A stretch of DNA of 64,000 nucleotides from Lepidonotus clava. Lineage: Eukaryota > Annelida > Polychaeta > Phyllodocida > Polynoidae. The stretch lies in contig OW387147.1 in NCBI GenBank assembly GCA_936440205.1, positions 17,013,629 through 17,077,628 on the forward strand, read 5' to 3'. Positions 13,401-22,063 of this stretch are shown here, piece after piece. The position numbers and the translations under genes are program-made. Under the pieces are notes generated by a model that was given only the letters and a program-made list of their open reading frames with translations, was not told the DNA's origin and did no database searches. The stretch's first letter is position 1; the number at the start of each line of letters is the position of its first letter.

Positions 13401-16400
13401 TCCCATACAATATTGATTACAATGTATAAAATTAAAAAAGACGAAATTTGATCGTTTCGTGTATAAGTAGAGATTCATTATACTGAAACAAAAAATAAGA
13501 GGAAAAGTTAAACTATAGATGTTTTGTATAATGTACTTCTGTATTTTCGTTTTGCAGTCCGTCGAGGACTTGGCGTCTTCATGTGATAGTCTGTCGTCGG
13601 CCGATGCCAACTTGGGGCCGATGAGACCTAATACCTACATGCTGAACGCCGTCATCAGTAACACAGGTAAAGAGTTCACTTTCCACCTCGTTCTACCCCT
13701 GTGGAATCTGCAATGTAGTATTCAGGTGTTAGGTTTAGTGGCTCCAGCGGCGCTTATTGTCTCAGTTTAAAAAAAACTTAACATGGTAGTTCTGACAGAC
13801 GGGCTGACGTCTCAGTAAACCAGCGAAATAGCAATTCAGGGATGTAAGTTTCCTATTTTTGGCGGATCTCCAATTTTATCTCTTCAGCAACCCTAAAAGT
13901 CAGTTTCAAAATTGTATGTATATAACACATTTCACAATACTTAAGGGTGCAATCAGATTTTCTTACTACTATTTCCGACTGTTTCAATATCCCCAACTTA
14001 CACCCATTTAGCTCAAACATTCCTGGTGTGATCAGATAGTGGGGAAATGGGACACTTTTTCCTTCCATCGGTGCTTTGCATTTGGTGTCTTCAGTCTATT
14101 CCACTGGTGCCGGCCTGTTGCTTCTGTCCGATTACAAGAATGCTCATCTCCCTCCCCCTCTCTCTTTGTGTCAGGTATATGCCGGGAGCACGGGAAGGCG
14201 TATGCCGTCTACCTGATCACAGTGACCCGGACTAACGCTGACAGTACGGAGGACGTTTGGGATGTGTACCGCCGCTACAGCGACTTCCACGACCTGCACA
14301 TGACCATACAGGACAGGGTTAGTCTTGAAATAATCAAAATATATTTATATTACCCAGCTTTTCAAGTATTTAGTCCACATGGGAATTTCTCAGATGTTTG
14401 ATACTACCCAGAAATAGAATTTGACTTTAGGCCCGATGTTTAAATTTGTTATCTTTCCATCGTTAGTCTTCAATTCCCAAAAGATCTAAAAATGTCTTTG
14501 ATATTGTCAAAACTGTGGGCCAATGTTATTATTTATATAAAACATAAAATAAGTGAGCATAACAAACAGTGCTGATAATGTATTTAAGGAGAGATATACC
14601 TCGATGAAATGAGCCTCTTACATATTGTGTTTTTTATCCTATTTGCATGAACAAAAAAGATTGTTTCTAAGATTAACGCCGCTATTTTTCCAGTATGACT
14701 CCATGTCTGGGCTTGCTCTGCCCGGAAAACGGACCTTTAACAACATGAACAAGGATTTCCTCGAGAAGCGTAAACTTGGTCTCAACGCTTATCTGCAGGT
14801 AAAGTTTTAGCTCCTCCACAACACCGAAACAAACATAGTTACACTCTTGATAAAACGTGATTTCATTCAAGAGCCACCCCTTGATACCAAAGTTTAAGTT
14901 GAAATATACATTTACAGTGTTCGAAATTAAGGACGCACCCTGCACCCGGTGTGCACAATTTGGCTGCTGGTGCACACTTTTGGGGGGAAAATGTGTATGC
15001 ATTTTGAACAGTATAAATACCTTTATATAGAGGAGTGCACATAAATAGCTTGCCGGGTGCATGATTTCACACCCCTTCGCACCCTGCATGTGCGTAAAAT
15101 AAATCCTTAATTTCGAACACTGATTTATGATGTTAAATTGATATGGTTTAAGCCTGTATTCGACATACCGATTTCGATGCTGGAGATTTTATATTTGTTT
15201 AAAAAATGGGATATACATCCTAAGTCCCATTCCACAAGGAATTGTAAAATCTTTCTTGTGATACATAACATGTCTTATTTCCTAACCCCAATTCCCTCTT
15301 CCGGCAGCAAAATGTAAAGTATAACATTGTTTTGGTCCCTCATTTTCAGTCGCTGCTTACTCCGGCCATGCTAAACAGTCACCGCGGACTGCTGGACCTC
15401 ATCTTCCAGTTCCTGGAGCATATGGTGTGGGAGAAGGAAAAGAGTCAGTTAGCAAGAAAGGTGAGAACCGTAAACTGTCACATGAACCAGTGAGCTCTAA
15501 AAGAAAGTGACAATATGTGAGGAGAGGTAGCTTAGACAATATATAGTGGTAGAACACTGGTCCGCATTATAAGTCCCAGATTTGATTCCTGGTTTGAAAC
15601 CCGGTTTTGCAACAGGGTCATGCATTATGAACAGGCATATTTTCAGCATGGTACTTATTAAGTGATTCCAAATTCACCAATGTGAGTCGGTCAGATTTTA
15701 GACTCTTAGCCAGATTGATAAGTGCAGTAGGCAACCCTATACTGGTCAATAATATTCATGGACTGTATGGAAGAGTTGCTATGCCTTGGACGTTGAGTAA
15801 GTGATAAAAATACATTAGAAAACTAAATTTAACTAAAAGAAATAAAGTTAAGTGGTCAGACTGAGCAGTTTGGAGATTCCTATCTATATAACCCCATTTT
15901 GTATGTCATCGATTTTTAAACAAGTTTTACGTCAGATCATGTCTTTCTTTTGCTTTCATGTAGATGGACACGTTTGTGAATCCATTGAAGAACTCTGTGA
16001 GAAACGTCAGCCAAATAGTCAAGTCCATGCCCGACAACTTTGCCGATGGTGTCGCTAAAATGTCTGGAGGAATAAAAAGTATACCAAGCAACATGTTGGA
16101 CGGTGTAGGCAAAATGCTGAACGTAAAAGGGGTAAGTTCACAGGTTTATAGATTTACTCAAGTATAAGTCTGTAGTTATGCACATATCAATCATTTATGA
16201 AAAGTTTTCCTATTGATTTACGCACACAAACTATAGTGATCATTGAAATTTATACCACAATAGACAAAGATAGTGGTTTACTATGACATTAATTTTATTT
16301 CACGTTTATTTCATTTGCCAACAAATATAATGATTATATTCAGTCACTCAAAATAGCCGAGAATTTAGCAGTCAGTCGTTCACCCACCACCAACGATTCC

Positions 16401-19400
16401 AAACTTCGGCTTTGTTTTCTTAATATTTTTCAACCCTCACTTACAAACATGTGCCAAATCTCATTTCACAACAAAAAACACAAACATTGCAAAAATTTAG
16501 CTAAGGCAGCTCGAGTTTAATAGAAATATTTTGTAGCAAGTATTACAAATGTAGGAGTTAGTATATAAGTAAGAACATCAACAGTGTATTGTGAATACAT
16601 TTTCCATTGCATGTTTTCCCATTTTTGGTCTAATCTCCCCACCTCTCTTTAAATAAAAGACTACTGGGTGATGTCATAAAATGTCCCCACAGCCCCTTAC
16701 AATATCTTAATTACCCCAGACCCCCTCACATTGAATACAATTTCCCAATAATTTGGTTGTTAGAAGAAGCGCCAGGATCCACGAAAGTTGCCCGCTCTGC
16801 GGAGTCAGTCCTTCCCTTCCCTCTGGGTAGGTTGTCTAACCCATGCCTGAAGCCTGGAGAACCCCCTGCTTGACGCAGTGCATGGGATGACATCAAACGC
16901 ACATTGTACTCTATTGTATTGAACTTAAAGGTAGACAACTCAGGCAACGGATTTGGTATCGGGGAAAAAGTTTTTTCTTCTAAAGCGTTATGTATCAATA
17001 TTTAGCCACATTTAGAGAATCTTGGATTATGAAATATGGTAAAGAATATTTTGAGTTGAGTTGGGGGATTCTGACTACAGTAACAACATAATCTTTTCAT
17101 TCAAGTGGTTGCGGTTGTGGTCCCCTCGATTTGACTTTAGTTAAGTTGTTTTGATACGATTTGATATAAAGACCTAAAAAATATCTATATAAAAAAATCT
17201 TTATATAGATATAAATGTTAAAGAGAAATTATGGAAAAGAAAAGACCTACATATTCAGCGTGATTTGTGATTGCACACCTTTGTAATTTCCGGTCATAAT
17301 TTAGAGGGAATAGTCAAATTGAGATAAATCCTGACGTGCAGTTGTCTACCTTTAAATTAAAAACCCCATGCTTGTCCCCAGCCATTTCCCAAGAGAATCG
17401 GAAAGCTTACGGGCTACCGCACGGTATGTCGTTCTAATATTAAGCACAAGTGGAATCTTGGGATTATCTCTGGAAACAACAACAAAAACTTCTTTGAAGA
17501 ACCACTTTTTAGTTTCTTGGGAATGTTTGGTAGAATCGATTTTACAGTCTGGGCTAACAATATTTCGCACGCGGCATCAAAAAGATTTATTTCGAAATAG
17601 TGGAGAAGTTATCTATTTCCAAGATGGTCAATTTTCTCTTTCAGTATTCTGAATTAGAAAAAAAGTGTTAACGGCCATATTCTACTGTGCGTTAAATTGC
17701 CGCCAACGTAAATAGCGTCAAAGAACTAACAGTAGAATATAGAAAATTACTTGTGTTTGCACTCGCGTTCGGTAATTACTGTCACTTTTTCCAAAGAAAG
17801 GTTGCAGATGTTGATTTTTAAAAGCTACTGTACTCTTATTCATACGGTTAAAATGCTTCCTTTAATAGCTGACAATGTGATGAAATTCGAATGCCTATAG
17901 GGAATCTCTTATTCAACACCATTTATAACCCTGTAGAATACAATCGTCATGTGTGGCTTCGAAGGAAATAAGGCTTACTGTAAGGGTATTGCATTTTCCT
18001 TTGGAGTTTCGCATATTATTTGTATCCCGATGGTATAAAAGGAAATGCCTATGCTTTTGGAAACAGCTTGGTTTGGTGCAACAAAAGATAACATCTAACT
18101 GAAGAATGCAGTCTGTGCTGGCAGTTAAACAAACTAATGAAACATTTGATTTGATGCATGAAAACCTTATTATGATAGCTGGTATAATGACTATTTATTA
18201 TAGAGCGGGATCAGAGTAACGATCAGTTTATCCAATTGATTTAAGTAGGAACAGTTTCATTTTTTGTTGTTTATATCAATGAGAACATTGTCTCTGATAT
18301 TTCCGTTTCAAACTCCCTTTTGTTTTCGTTAATGGTGTATAATATTGGTTTTTAAAAGAAAGGCAAGAATCAAATTGTAATAAAAAGTGATGTAGCTTTA
18401 TTTTGAAATAAATCTACGTTGATTATATAAACCAAGTAGCTCCACCCTGTGAGCACAGCATCTTTTTAAGTGCAGGATATATTTTCAGTAAGAAAGATAA
18501 ACGAAAGAGCCATAACCATTTGGTTATTTCAGCCTCCAACGGGGATGGCTCCAAATATCAAAGCAGAAATGTTGGACAGAGCAAAAGTGGGAGCTTCGCT
18601 GGACAACGAGGTAAGTTATTTTGAATATCAATAATGAAAGAAATTCTAATGATATTTTTATTGATTATACAGCCCTCATTTACGACCTCTCTTGCAGTAT
18701 CAAATATGTGGCCGCTTATGAGGGTAAATTTGGTACAGTAATAAAATCCATGTCTTAAAAATTATGGGTGCAAAAGAGGCAATTGCATAGGTGTTATTGC
18801 TATAGCGATATAGTTGTGTAAATCGTTCATTTCCCTGACCCACCCCCATAAGAACATCCCCACACGGACCATGCTGCTCAAAAAATGAAATTATCATGAT
18901 AATAACTTTTTATTATAATAGCAATAACGACTGTAGTTCTATAGCAATAAAGTTGTAAGGGTTGTTCATTTAACTGACCTCCCCATAAGAACATCCTCGC
19001 ACGGACCATGCTGCTCAAAAAATAAGATTATCATGATAATAATGTTTGTATTATAATAGCAATAACGACTGTAGTTCAATAGCGGCAAAGTTGTAAGAGT
19101 TGTTCATGTCACTGACCCTTCCCCTTAGAACATCCCCATACGGACCATGCTGCTCGAAACAAACATAAAATTATCATGATTTAATAACTTTTAATTATAA
19201 ATGCAATTACGACATGAGTACTACTAAAACAATACATCCGTTGGTTCATGTAACTGACTCTCCTCCCTCAGAAAATCCCCCTAGGGATCATGCTGCTGAA
19301 AAATAGACATGAAATTACCATGATACAGTAACTTTGAATTATAAAAGCAATAATGAGAGAACTTCTACTGAAACAATACATCTGTGTTAGCTGCTCATTT

Positions 19401-21762
19401 AACTTTCCCTTCCCCCTTAGAAAATCCCCCTATAGATCATGCTGTTCAGAAATAGATAAATTAGCAATGACAACAAAACTAGGACTCTTGCAATATATGT
19501 ATGTGAAGTGCTCATTCCCTTGCCCCTGCCCCCCTCAGGACGACCAGGAGAACATCCCCCTCCGGATCATGCTGCTCCTGATGGACGAAGTCTTTGAGCT
19601 CAAGAACCGTAACCAGTGGATGCGGCGCCGTATCATCGGCATCCTGAGACAGATCGTCAAGGTTATCCTCGGAGATAGTATGAACAGGTGGGAAGATTTG
19701 TTTGAATTAACATCTTAATGTTACCTAGGAACATTGTGTTTTCAAAATATAGTTTTAATGGGTGATGTCAGTTTGAATGATGTAAATGTTGGTTAAATCT
19801 GTCCTAGCGTATCATTAGAAAAGGAAGATAATTATTTTGCATATCCTATAAGACGGAGAGATTGTTCAAACAGTCTTGTTCGCTCAGCATATATTATTCT
19901 AAAGCGGATTCTATCGGTTTCCAACTAATATTTTGAAACGTCGATGACACATGTATAGCAAAATACCTAACTACTCGAACTACTGTACCGTTCAATTTCT
20001 AAAAATCATATACGAAGACATGAACACACACGTTTGTGAGCGGACGGTTTGTTGTCAACTGAAATAAATTAATGAAGTAGTCAAAATGAGGTCTTTTATC
20101 AGATCAATACTCATTTTCTCAGGAAAATCGTGGACCACGTGGAGTGGTTGACGTCAGAGGATCAGGTGGCCGAGGCCTTACGTACGTTCCGCGACTCGTT
20201 CTGGCCGAACGGTGTGCCGTGTGAACCGCGTACCCAGCGGGAAGAAGGCACCAAGATGAGGGCCCGCGTAGTCTGCAAGGCCAAGATGTTTGGAAGTGTC
20301 TCAGGTATTTAGGGTTTTTAAATCCAGTTTTTGTAATTGAAGTTGTAGACCTCGAGGACTTTTTTTGAGTTCAGGTTATGCAATTTAAAAACTTTCAAAC
20401 CGGCCGGCAGTAGAAATCTTTACCTTTTTGAAAAGATGCAAGTTAATTTTCCTAAACAAGAAATGTGGTAGTGACCACTGAAAAAACGGTTTTCCCGTGT
20501 GTGTGTCACGGCGTGAACTAGGCCTTCTCAAACCTTCTCGTGACGGCAGGCTGGTTATTGTAGTGTTGTAGATCGACGCGGGAACGCCCCCGGCGCCTCC
20601 TGGTGTCAAATCCCGGTATTAGAAACTAGAACTGAACGCATGGCGGCCGTGACGAACGCCGAGCATCACGGCACTGAATAAATCCAAGTTTCAAAGTCAT
20701 CTACCTCTCAAATCCTTACAGTTATATGTCAGACTTTGGTTTGCCGGGCTAGCTAGGGGCCCAGCACGAAGAATTCACTATTCCCAGATCTATCTCGCTG
20801 TCGCTACGTTATCGAACTGTAGCCATGGCGTTATCGCGTAACGTCATAAAATGCTGCGCACCCGGCTGGCGAGTGTAATTAAGCAGAGTTCAGGTAGGAG
20901 ATTGTATGACGTCAGTTTCCAAGATGGCAGCGCCCAGACGCAAACTAGAAACTACGTAGGTTTTCGCTGATCGGCGCTACGCGCCTCCAGCCGCCTCCGG
21001 CGGGGGAAAACCTAAAAAAACTAACCAACTAACCTTGCTATCTTTTTGTTGTTCTAAGTTTGTCTGAAAAGAGGCTTATGACCACTTATCTTGATATTGA
21101 ACTATGTTCCCAAATGTTTTTCTCATTGAGATATAAAGAAATCTTACATTTTCAGATTTTCCTTTTTATCTTGAAAATGTCTTAAATGGTTTAAATCTGA
21201 TTTTCAAAAAGGCATATGAACCCTGTTACTATAGATGCACCTAATACTCATCCTCTCTGACCCTGTTTTAAATCATCGAAAACAGAAGGAATTTAAACGC
21301 GCAATTTGAGTAGTTAAGATAGATGCACCTAATATTCCTTTCTGACCATAGAAAAAACAGGGAATTTTGAAGCGAAATTTGAGTGGTCACTGTAGATGCA
21401 CCTAATATTCCCATCTGACCTTGTTTAAACTCATAGAAAATAGGGAATATAAACGCGAAATTTAAGTGGTCACTAAAGACGCACCTAATATTCTCCTTTA
21501 ACCCTGTTTAGACGAGCTGCGTCACGTCATCGGGGCCGAGACCACCCGTCAGGGGGTGATGCGGGTGTTCAACATGTTCCAACACCAGACCCTCAACCGC
21601 CGGCTCGTCTACGTCATCATGGAGGGCCTGCTCGAGACCCTGTTCCCCAACAACAAGTTCCCCGAGGTCTTCAGGAAGATGCACTCCCGGTCACCGAGGG
21701 TCAAGAAGGAGCAGGCGGCCACCGAGGTCAAGATACCGGCCAAAAGGAAGAAAGTCAAGTGA
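822..21762 (+). CDS. SNX13: Sorting nexin 13 (RGS-PX1) orthologue, 24 recognised coding exons
   Basis: Coding exons: 822-940, 1321-1423, 2771-2860, 3207-3328, 4135-4250, 5083-5190, 5422-5510, 6354-6437, 6901-7042, 8700-8806, 9065-9164, 9524-9579, 9829-9957, 10903-11146, 13351-13391, 13558-13666, 14175-14317, 14694-14798, 15350-15460, 15964-16131, 18533-18610, 19539-19687, 20123-20304, 21512-21762. All junctions are GT-AG and in phase. The sum is 2946 nt, or 981 codons plus stop, close to human SNX13 (about 960 residues). Domains in order are a membrane segment, PXA, RGS, PX and nexin-C, the architecture of SNX13/14/19/25. By recalled sequence it matches SNX13 best, for example SLLFVK, RRYSDFHD, MDTFVNPL, IPLRIMLLLMDEVF and FWPNG. 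Family knowledge: an ER-anchored protein whose PX domain binds endosomal PI3P, linked to endosome/lysosome lipid handling and reported as a Gs-alpha GAP. The initiator codon was not found. The C-terminus ends in a lysine-rich tail (KRKKVK). No breaks were seen. Confidence 0.95.
1465..1591. mobile_element. Short MITE, family A copy 1 (TIR CAGTGTTCGA...)
   Basis: It begins CAGTGTTCGAAATTAAG and ends CTCGAACACTG, so the termini are inverted repeats. Its left end is the same as that of the element at 14915. The interior shares pieces with that copy (GCACCC, GTGTGC, TTTTGG-like blocks) but is shorter. There is no coding capacity. It is a non-autonomous DNA transposon, possibly hAT. It lies in an SNX13 intron. 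Short chance reading frames across it are not genes. Confidence 0.65.
2771..7042 (+). other. SNX13: SNX13 exons 3-9: PXA domain
   Basis: Seven exons (2771-2860, 3207-3328, 4135-4250, 5083-5190, 5422-5510, 6354-6437, 6901-7042) encode roughly residues 75-324. They include the PXA signature blocks RRLVDDFASHIRLYRRA, EMENNMCRDMIC, EVLLFLLLPPDDF and SDPDYINQ. PXA folds with the C-terminal nexin domain in this family, and that pair is proposed to bind or carry lipid (family knowledge). The 3' end of exon 6901-7042 encodes an acidic, charged linker (GGDD) in phase 1, the junction where the candidate micro-exon 7814-7852 could be spliced in. Confidence 0.9.
3929..4083. mobile_element. hAT-like MITE remnant (TIR CAGRGCTCRACATTAA)
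   Basis: The left end CAGAGCTCGACATTAA and the right end, read on the minus strand as CAGGGCTCAACATTAA, match at 14 of 16 positions. The length is about 155 bp with no coding capacity, typical of a hAT-derived MITE. No clear 8 bp target duplication is visible, so it is probably old. It lies just upstream of SNX13 exon 4135-4250. Confidence 0.55.
7292..7342 (-). mobile_element. Retroposed insertion consisting of little more than a poly(A) tail
   Basis: A run of 20 T (7305-7324) plus AAATA is flanked on both sides by the identical 13-mer TACGTTCAAAAAG (7292-7304 and 7330-7342). This is the mark of target-primed, LINE-driven insertion on the minus strand in which almost only the tail was copied. 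It lies in the SNX13 intron between exons 6901-7042 and 8700-8806. Confidence 0.7.
7814..7852 (+). CDS. SNX13: Candidate SNX13 cassette micro-exon, 39 nt
   Basis: A good acceptor (pyrimidine tract then CAG at 7811-7813) precedes 39 nt that open in phase 1 and close in phase 1. Inclusion or skipping therefore leaves the frame intact. It would add GSKDKKLRRSSSRG between PXA and RGS, an arginine-serine stretch resembling a site for basophilic kinases. The donor GTATTT is weak, but the same hexamer is the donor of exon 20123-20304. The exon is absent from the human protein as I recall it, so it is a candidate for alternative splicing rather than a constitutive exon. Confidence 0.45.
8700..11146 (+). 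other. SNX13: SNX13 exons 10-14: RGS domain
   Basis: Exons 8700-8806, 9065-9164, 9524-9579, 9829-9957 and 10903-11146 cover roughly residues 325-536. After a basic linker (SLLFVKNLCETR) come the RGS helices. Blocks include NNNVALTYF, YLFFYLTIEGYRVSAEQQ, IYNQYLSEK, DTIFDEVQ, FFPTFKRS and YIKLLAELDLLKD, all close to human SNX13. Whether it has GAP activity cannot be told from sequence. The exon 10903-11146 is clearly GC-rich beside AT-rich introns. Confidence 0.9.
10503..10712 (+). repeat. Intronic dispersed repeat, copy 1 (~200 bp)
   Basis: From TTCACTTGCAGGAA through a block including AATAAGAATAAGGCTGTTGA and a tail with GAACACGGCCTTA, this stretch recurs at 12578-12782 with scattered changes and a small indel near the start. 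There is no reading frame and no evident terminal inverted repeat. Either a segmental duplication within SNX13 or two copies of a dispersed element would explain it. Confidence 0.75.
12121..12150 (+). CDS. SNX13: Candidate SNX13 micro-exon, 30 nt
   Basis: A GC-rich island in an AT-rich intron: AG at 12119-12120, then 30 nt, then the strong donor GTAAGT. It enters and leaves in phase 1, so it could be included between exons 10903-11146 and 13351-13391 without disturbing the frame, adding GYAKEAQQAQ. The coding-like composition continues for about 40 nt past the donor (RKSVDYNREQ), so an alternative longer exon is possible. The acceptor tract is poor, which keeps confidence moderate. Confidence 0.4.
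12232..12502. mobile_element. hAT-like MITE (TIR CAGGGTTGGRAAT)
   Basis: The left end CAGGGTTGGAAAT and the right end ATTCCCAACCCTG are inverted repeats about 270 bp apart, with no coding sequence between. CAGGG termini are common for hAT-derived MITEs. A 13-mer CACTGTACTCTGT lies close outside both ends (near 12203 and 12510), offset from the TIRs, and may record an earlier or nested insertion. It sits just downstream of the candidate 30 nt micro-exon. Confidence 0.6.
12578..12782 (+). repeat. Intronic dispersed repeat, copy 2 (~200 bp)
   Basis: Second copy of the sequence at 10503-10712, in the same orientation, in the intron upstream of exon 13351. The copies align over almost their whole length, with roughly 10-15 visible differences. 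Confidence 0.75.
13351..15460 (+). other. SNX13: SNX13 exons 15-19: serine-rich linker and PX domain
   Basis: Exons 13351-13391 and 13558-13666 encode a serine-rich linker, and 14175-14317, 14694-14798 and 15350-15460 the PX domain (roughly residues 575-700). The PI3P-binding features of the family are visible: the RRYSDFHDLH block, a proline loop (LPGKRTFNNM) and the downstream basic block FLEKRKLGLNAYLQ. This predicts a working 3-phosphoinositide pocket and endosomal targeting. Confidence 0.9.
14915..15122. mobile_element. MITE family A copy 2, 208 bp, perfect 18 bp TIRs
   Basis: The left terminus CAGTGTTCGAAATTAAGG is exactly repeated in inverted orientation at the right end (CCTTAATTTCGAACACTG). 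The element is bounded by ATTTA on both sides, a 5 bp target-site duplication. It has no coding capacity. The TIRs match the element at 1465-1591. A TSD of 5 bp with CAG-type ends would fit some hAT lineages, but the superfamily is not certain. Confidence 0.75.
15517..15605 (+). mobile_element. Possible tRNA-derived SINE head or tRNA fossil
   Basis: The stretch has a tRNA D-arm-like box (GGTAGCTTAG ... GTGGTAGAA) followed about 40 bases later by a T-arm-like CCAG-ATTTGATTC-CTGG. These are the spacing and motifs of an RNA polymerase III A/B-box promoter. It does not fold as a complete tRNA, so a tRNA-derived SINE remnant is more likely than a working tRNA gene. No poly(A) tail or target duplication was recognised. 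Confidence 0.3.
16925..17355. mobile_element. TTAA-flanked MITE, 431 bp
   Basis: TTAA followed by AGGTAGACAACT at the left is mirrored at the right as AGTTGTCTACCT followed by TTAA, i.e. 12 bp perfect inverted ends between TTAA sites. TTAA is the target duplication of the piggyBac group, but the ends do not start with CCC, so the assignment is tentative. The interior has no coding capacity and holds a 13 bp perfect hairpin (17181-17193 with 17200-17212). It lies in the long SNX13 intron before exon 18533. Confidence 0.6.
18845..19538 (+). repeat. SNX13: Tandem array (~140 bp unit) carrying decayed copies of the next exon's 5' boundary
   Basis: GAACATCC (or GAAAATCC), followed by a CGGACC/GGATCATGCTGCTC-like block, occurs at 18852, 18989, 19128, 19271 and 19420, spaced 137-149 bases. 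The same block is the true coding start of exon 19539-19687 (at 19550). Each unit also has a pyrimidine-rich tract before the block, like the real acceptor. Between blocks the units share AT-rich sequence (ATTATCATGATAATAA, TATAATAGCAATAACGAC). The copies run into stops within a few codons, so they are not working exons. The array ends exactly at the real exon. Confidence 0.75.
20395..21010. promoter_or_regulatory. CpG-rich intronic block with CRE and YY1-like sites
   Basis: Within an otherwise AT-rich intron this stretch is GC- and CpG-rich. It contains a full cAMP-response palindrome TGACGTCA (20907-20914) and, a few bases on, AAGATGGCAGCG (20921-20932), close to a YY1 promoter motif. It could be an internal promoter, an enhancer, or part of an unrecognised repeat. 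No exon was found in it. Confidence 0.35.
21234..21511 (+). repeat. SNX13: Tandem array (~80 bp unit) running into the last SNX13 acceptor
   Basis: GATGCACCTAATA(T/C)TC starts units at 21234, 21322 and 21395, and GACGCACCTAATATTC at 21478. Each unit continues into a CTGACCCTGTTTA-like tract and an AGGGAATTTAAACGCGAAATT-like block. In the last, partial unit the CCCTGTTTAG tract is the functional 3' splice site before exon 21512-21762. The other units therefore carry degraded copies of the acceptor tract. Confidence 0.75.
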
Positions 21763-21879
21763 AAAAATGTATTAGTCTGTATTGGGCCTAAATTTAATGG
21801 AGGAATCCAGGAATTTAATCCAGGAAAATACTATGTGGTCGCACTCCGTCAAAATAAAATAATGTATTATTAATAATTA
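21763..21879 (+). terminator. SNX13: SNX13 3' UTR start with a possible polyadenylation signal
   Basis: AATAAA occurs at 21853-21858, about 90 bases after the stop codon, with T-rich sequence soon after. It is the first plausible polyadenylation signal. Later AATAAA words exist (for example near 24872), so a much longer 3' UTR is possible. Confidence 0.4.
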
Positions 21880-22063
21880 TAGGGCTTGAAAGAATCATTT
21901 TCAGATCTGGTTGCCCAGCTTGGGGTCTGAGGTTCATTCTCAAAAATTCACCTGTCTAATAACGTTTACCACTGGGCAACCAAGGCGCTTGATTCTGGCC
22001 TAGTTGCCCAGTAATGTGTTCTAGTGGTCCTGGGCCACTGGACACCCGATTTGTCAAGCCCTG
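21880..22063. mobile_element. hAT-like MITE in the 3' flank or UTR of SNX13
   Basis: The left end (T/C)AGGGCTTGA and the right end TCAAGCCCTG are inverted. The element is about 184 bp, with repeated TTGCCCAG words inside and no coding capacity. The flanks share AATTA (AATAATTA versus TGGAATTA), a possibly decayed 8 bp duplication. Confidence 0.55.

Larger units (their letters stand above)
15964..21762 (+). other. SNX13: SNX13 exons 20-24: linker and C-terminal nexin domain
   Basis: Exon 15964-16131 encodes the conserved MDTFVNPLKNSVRNVSQ block and an amphipathic linker. Exon 18533-18610 encodes a variable proline-rich linker. Exons 19539-19687, 20123-20304 and 21512-21762 encode the nexin-C domain (IPLRIMLLLMDEVFELK, KIVDHVEWLTSEDQVAEA, HVIGAETTR, LNRRLVYVIMEGLLETLFP). 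The last exon ends at TGA 21760-21762 after a strongly basic tail. Introns before exons 19539 and 21512 each carry a tandem array running up to the splice acceptor. Confidence 0.9.

Noticed and set aside
20560-20640. tRNA B-box-like GGTGTCAAATCCCGG
   Set aside because: No matching A box or cloverleaf fold at the right spacing.
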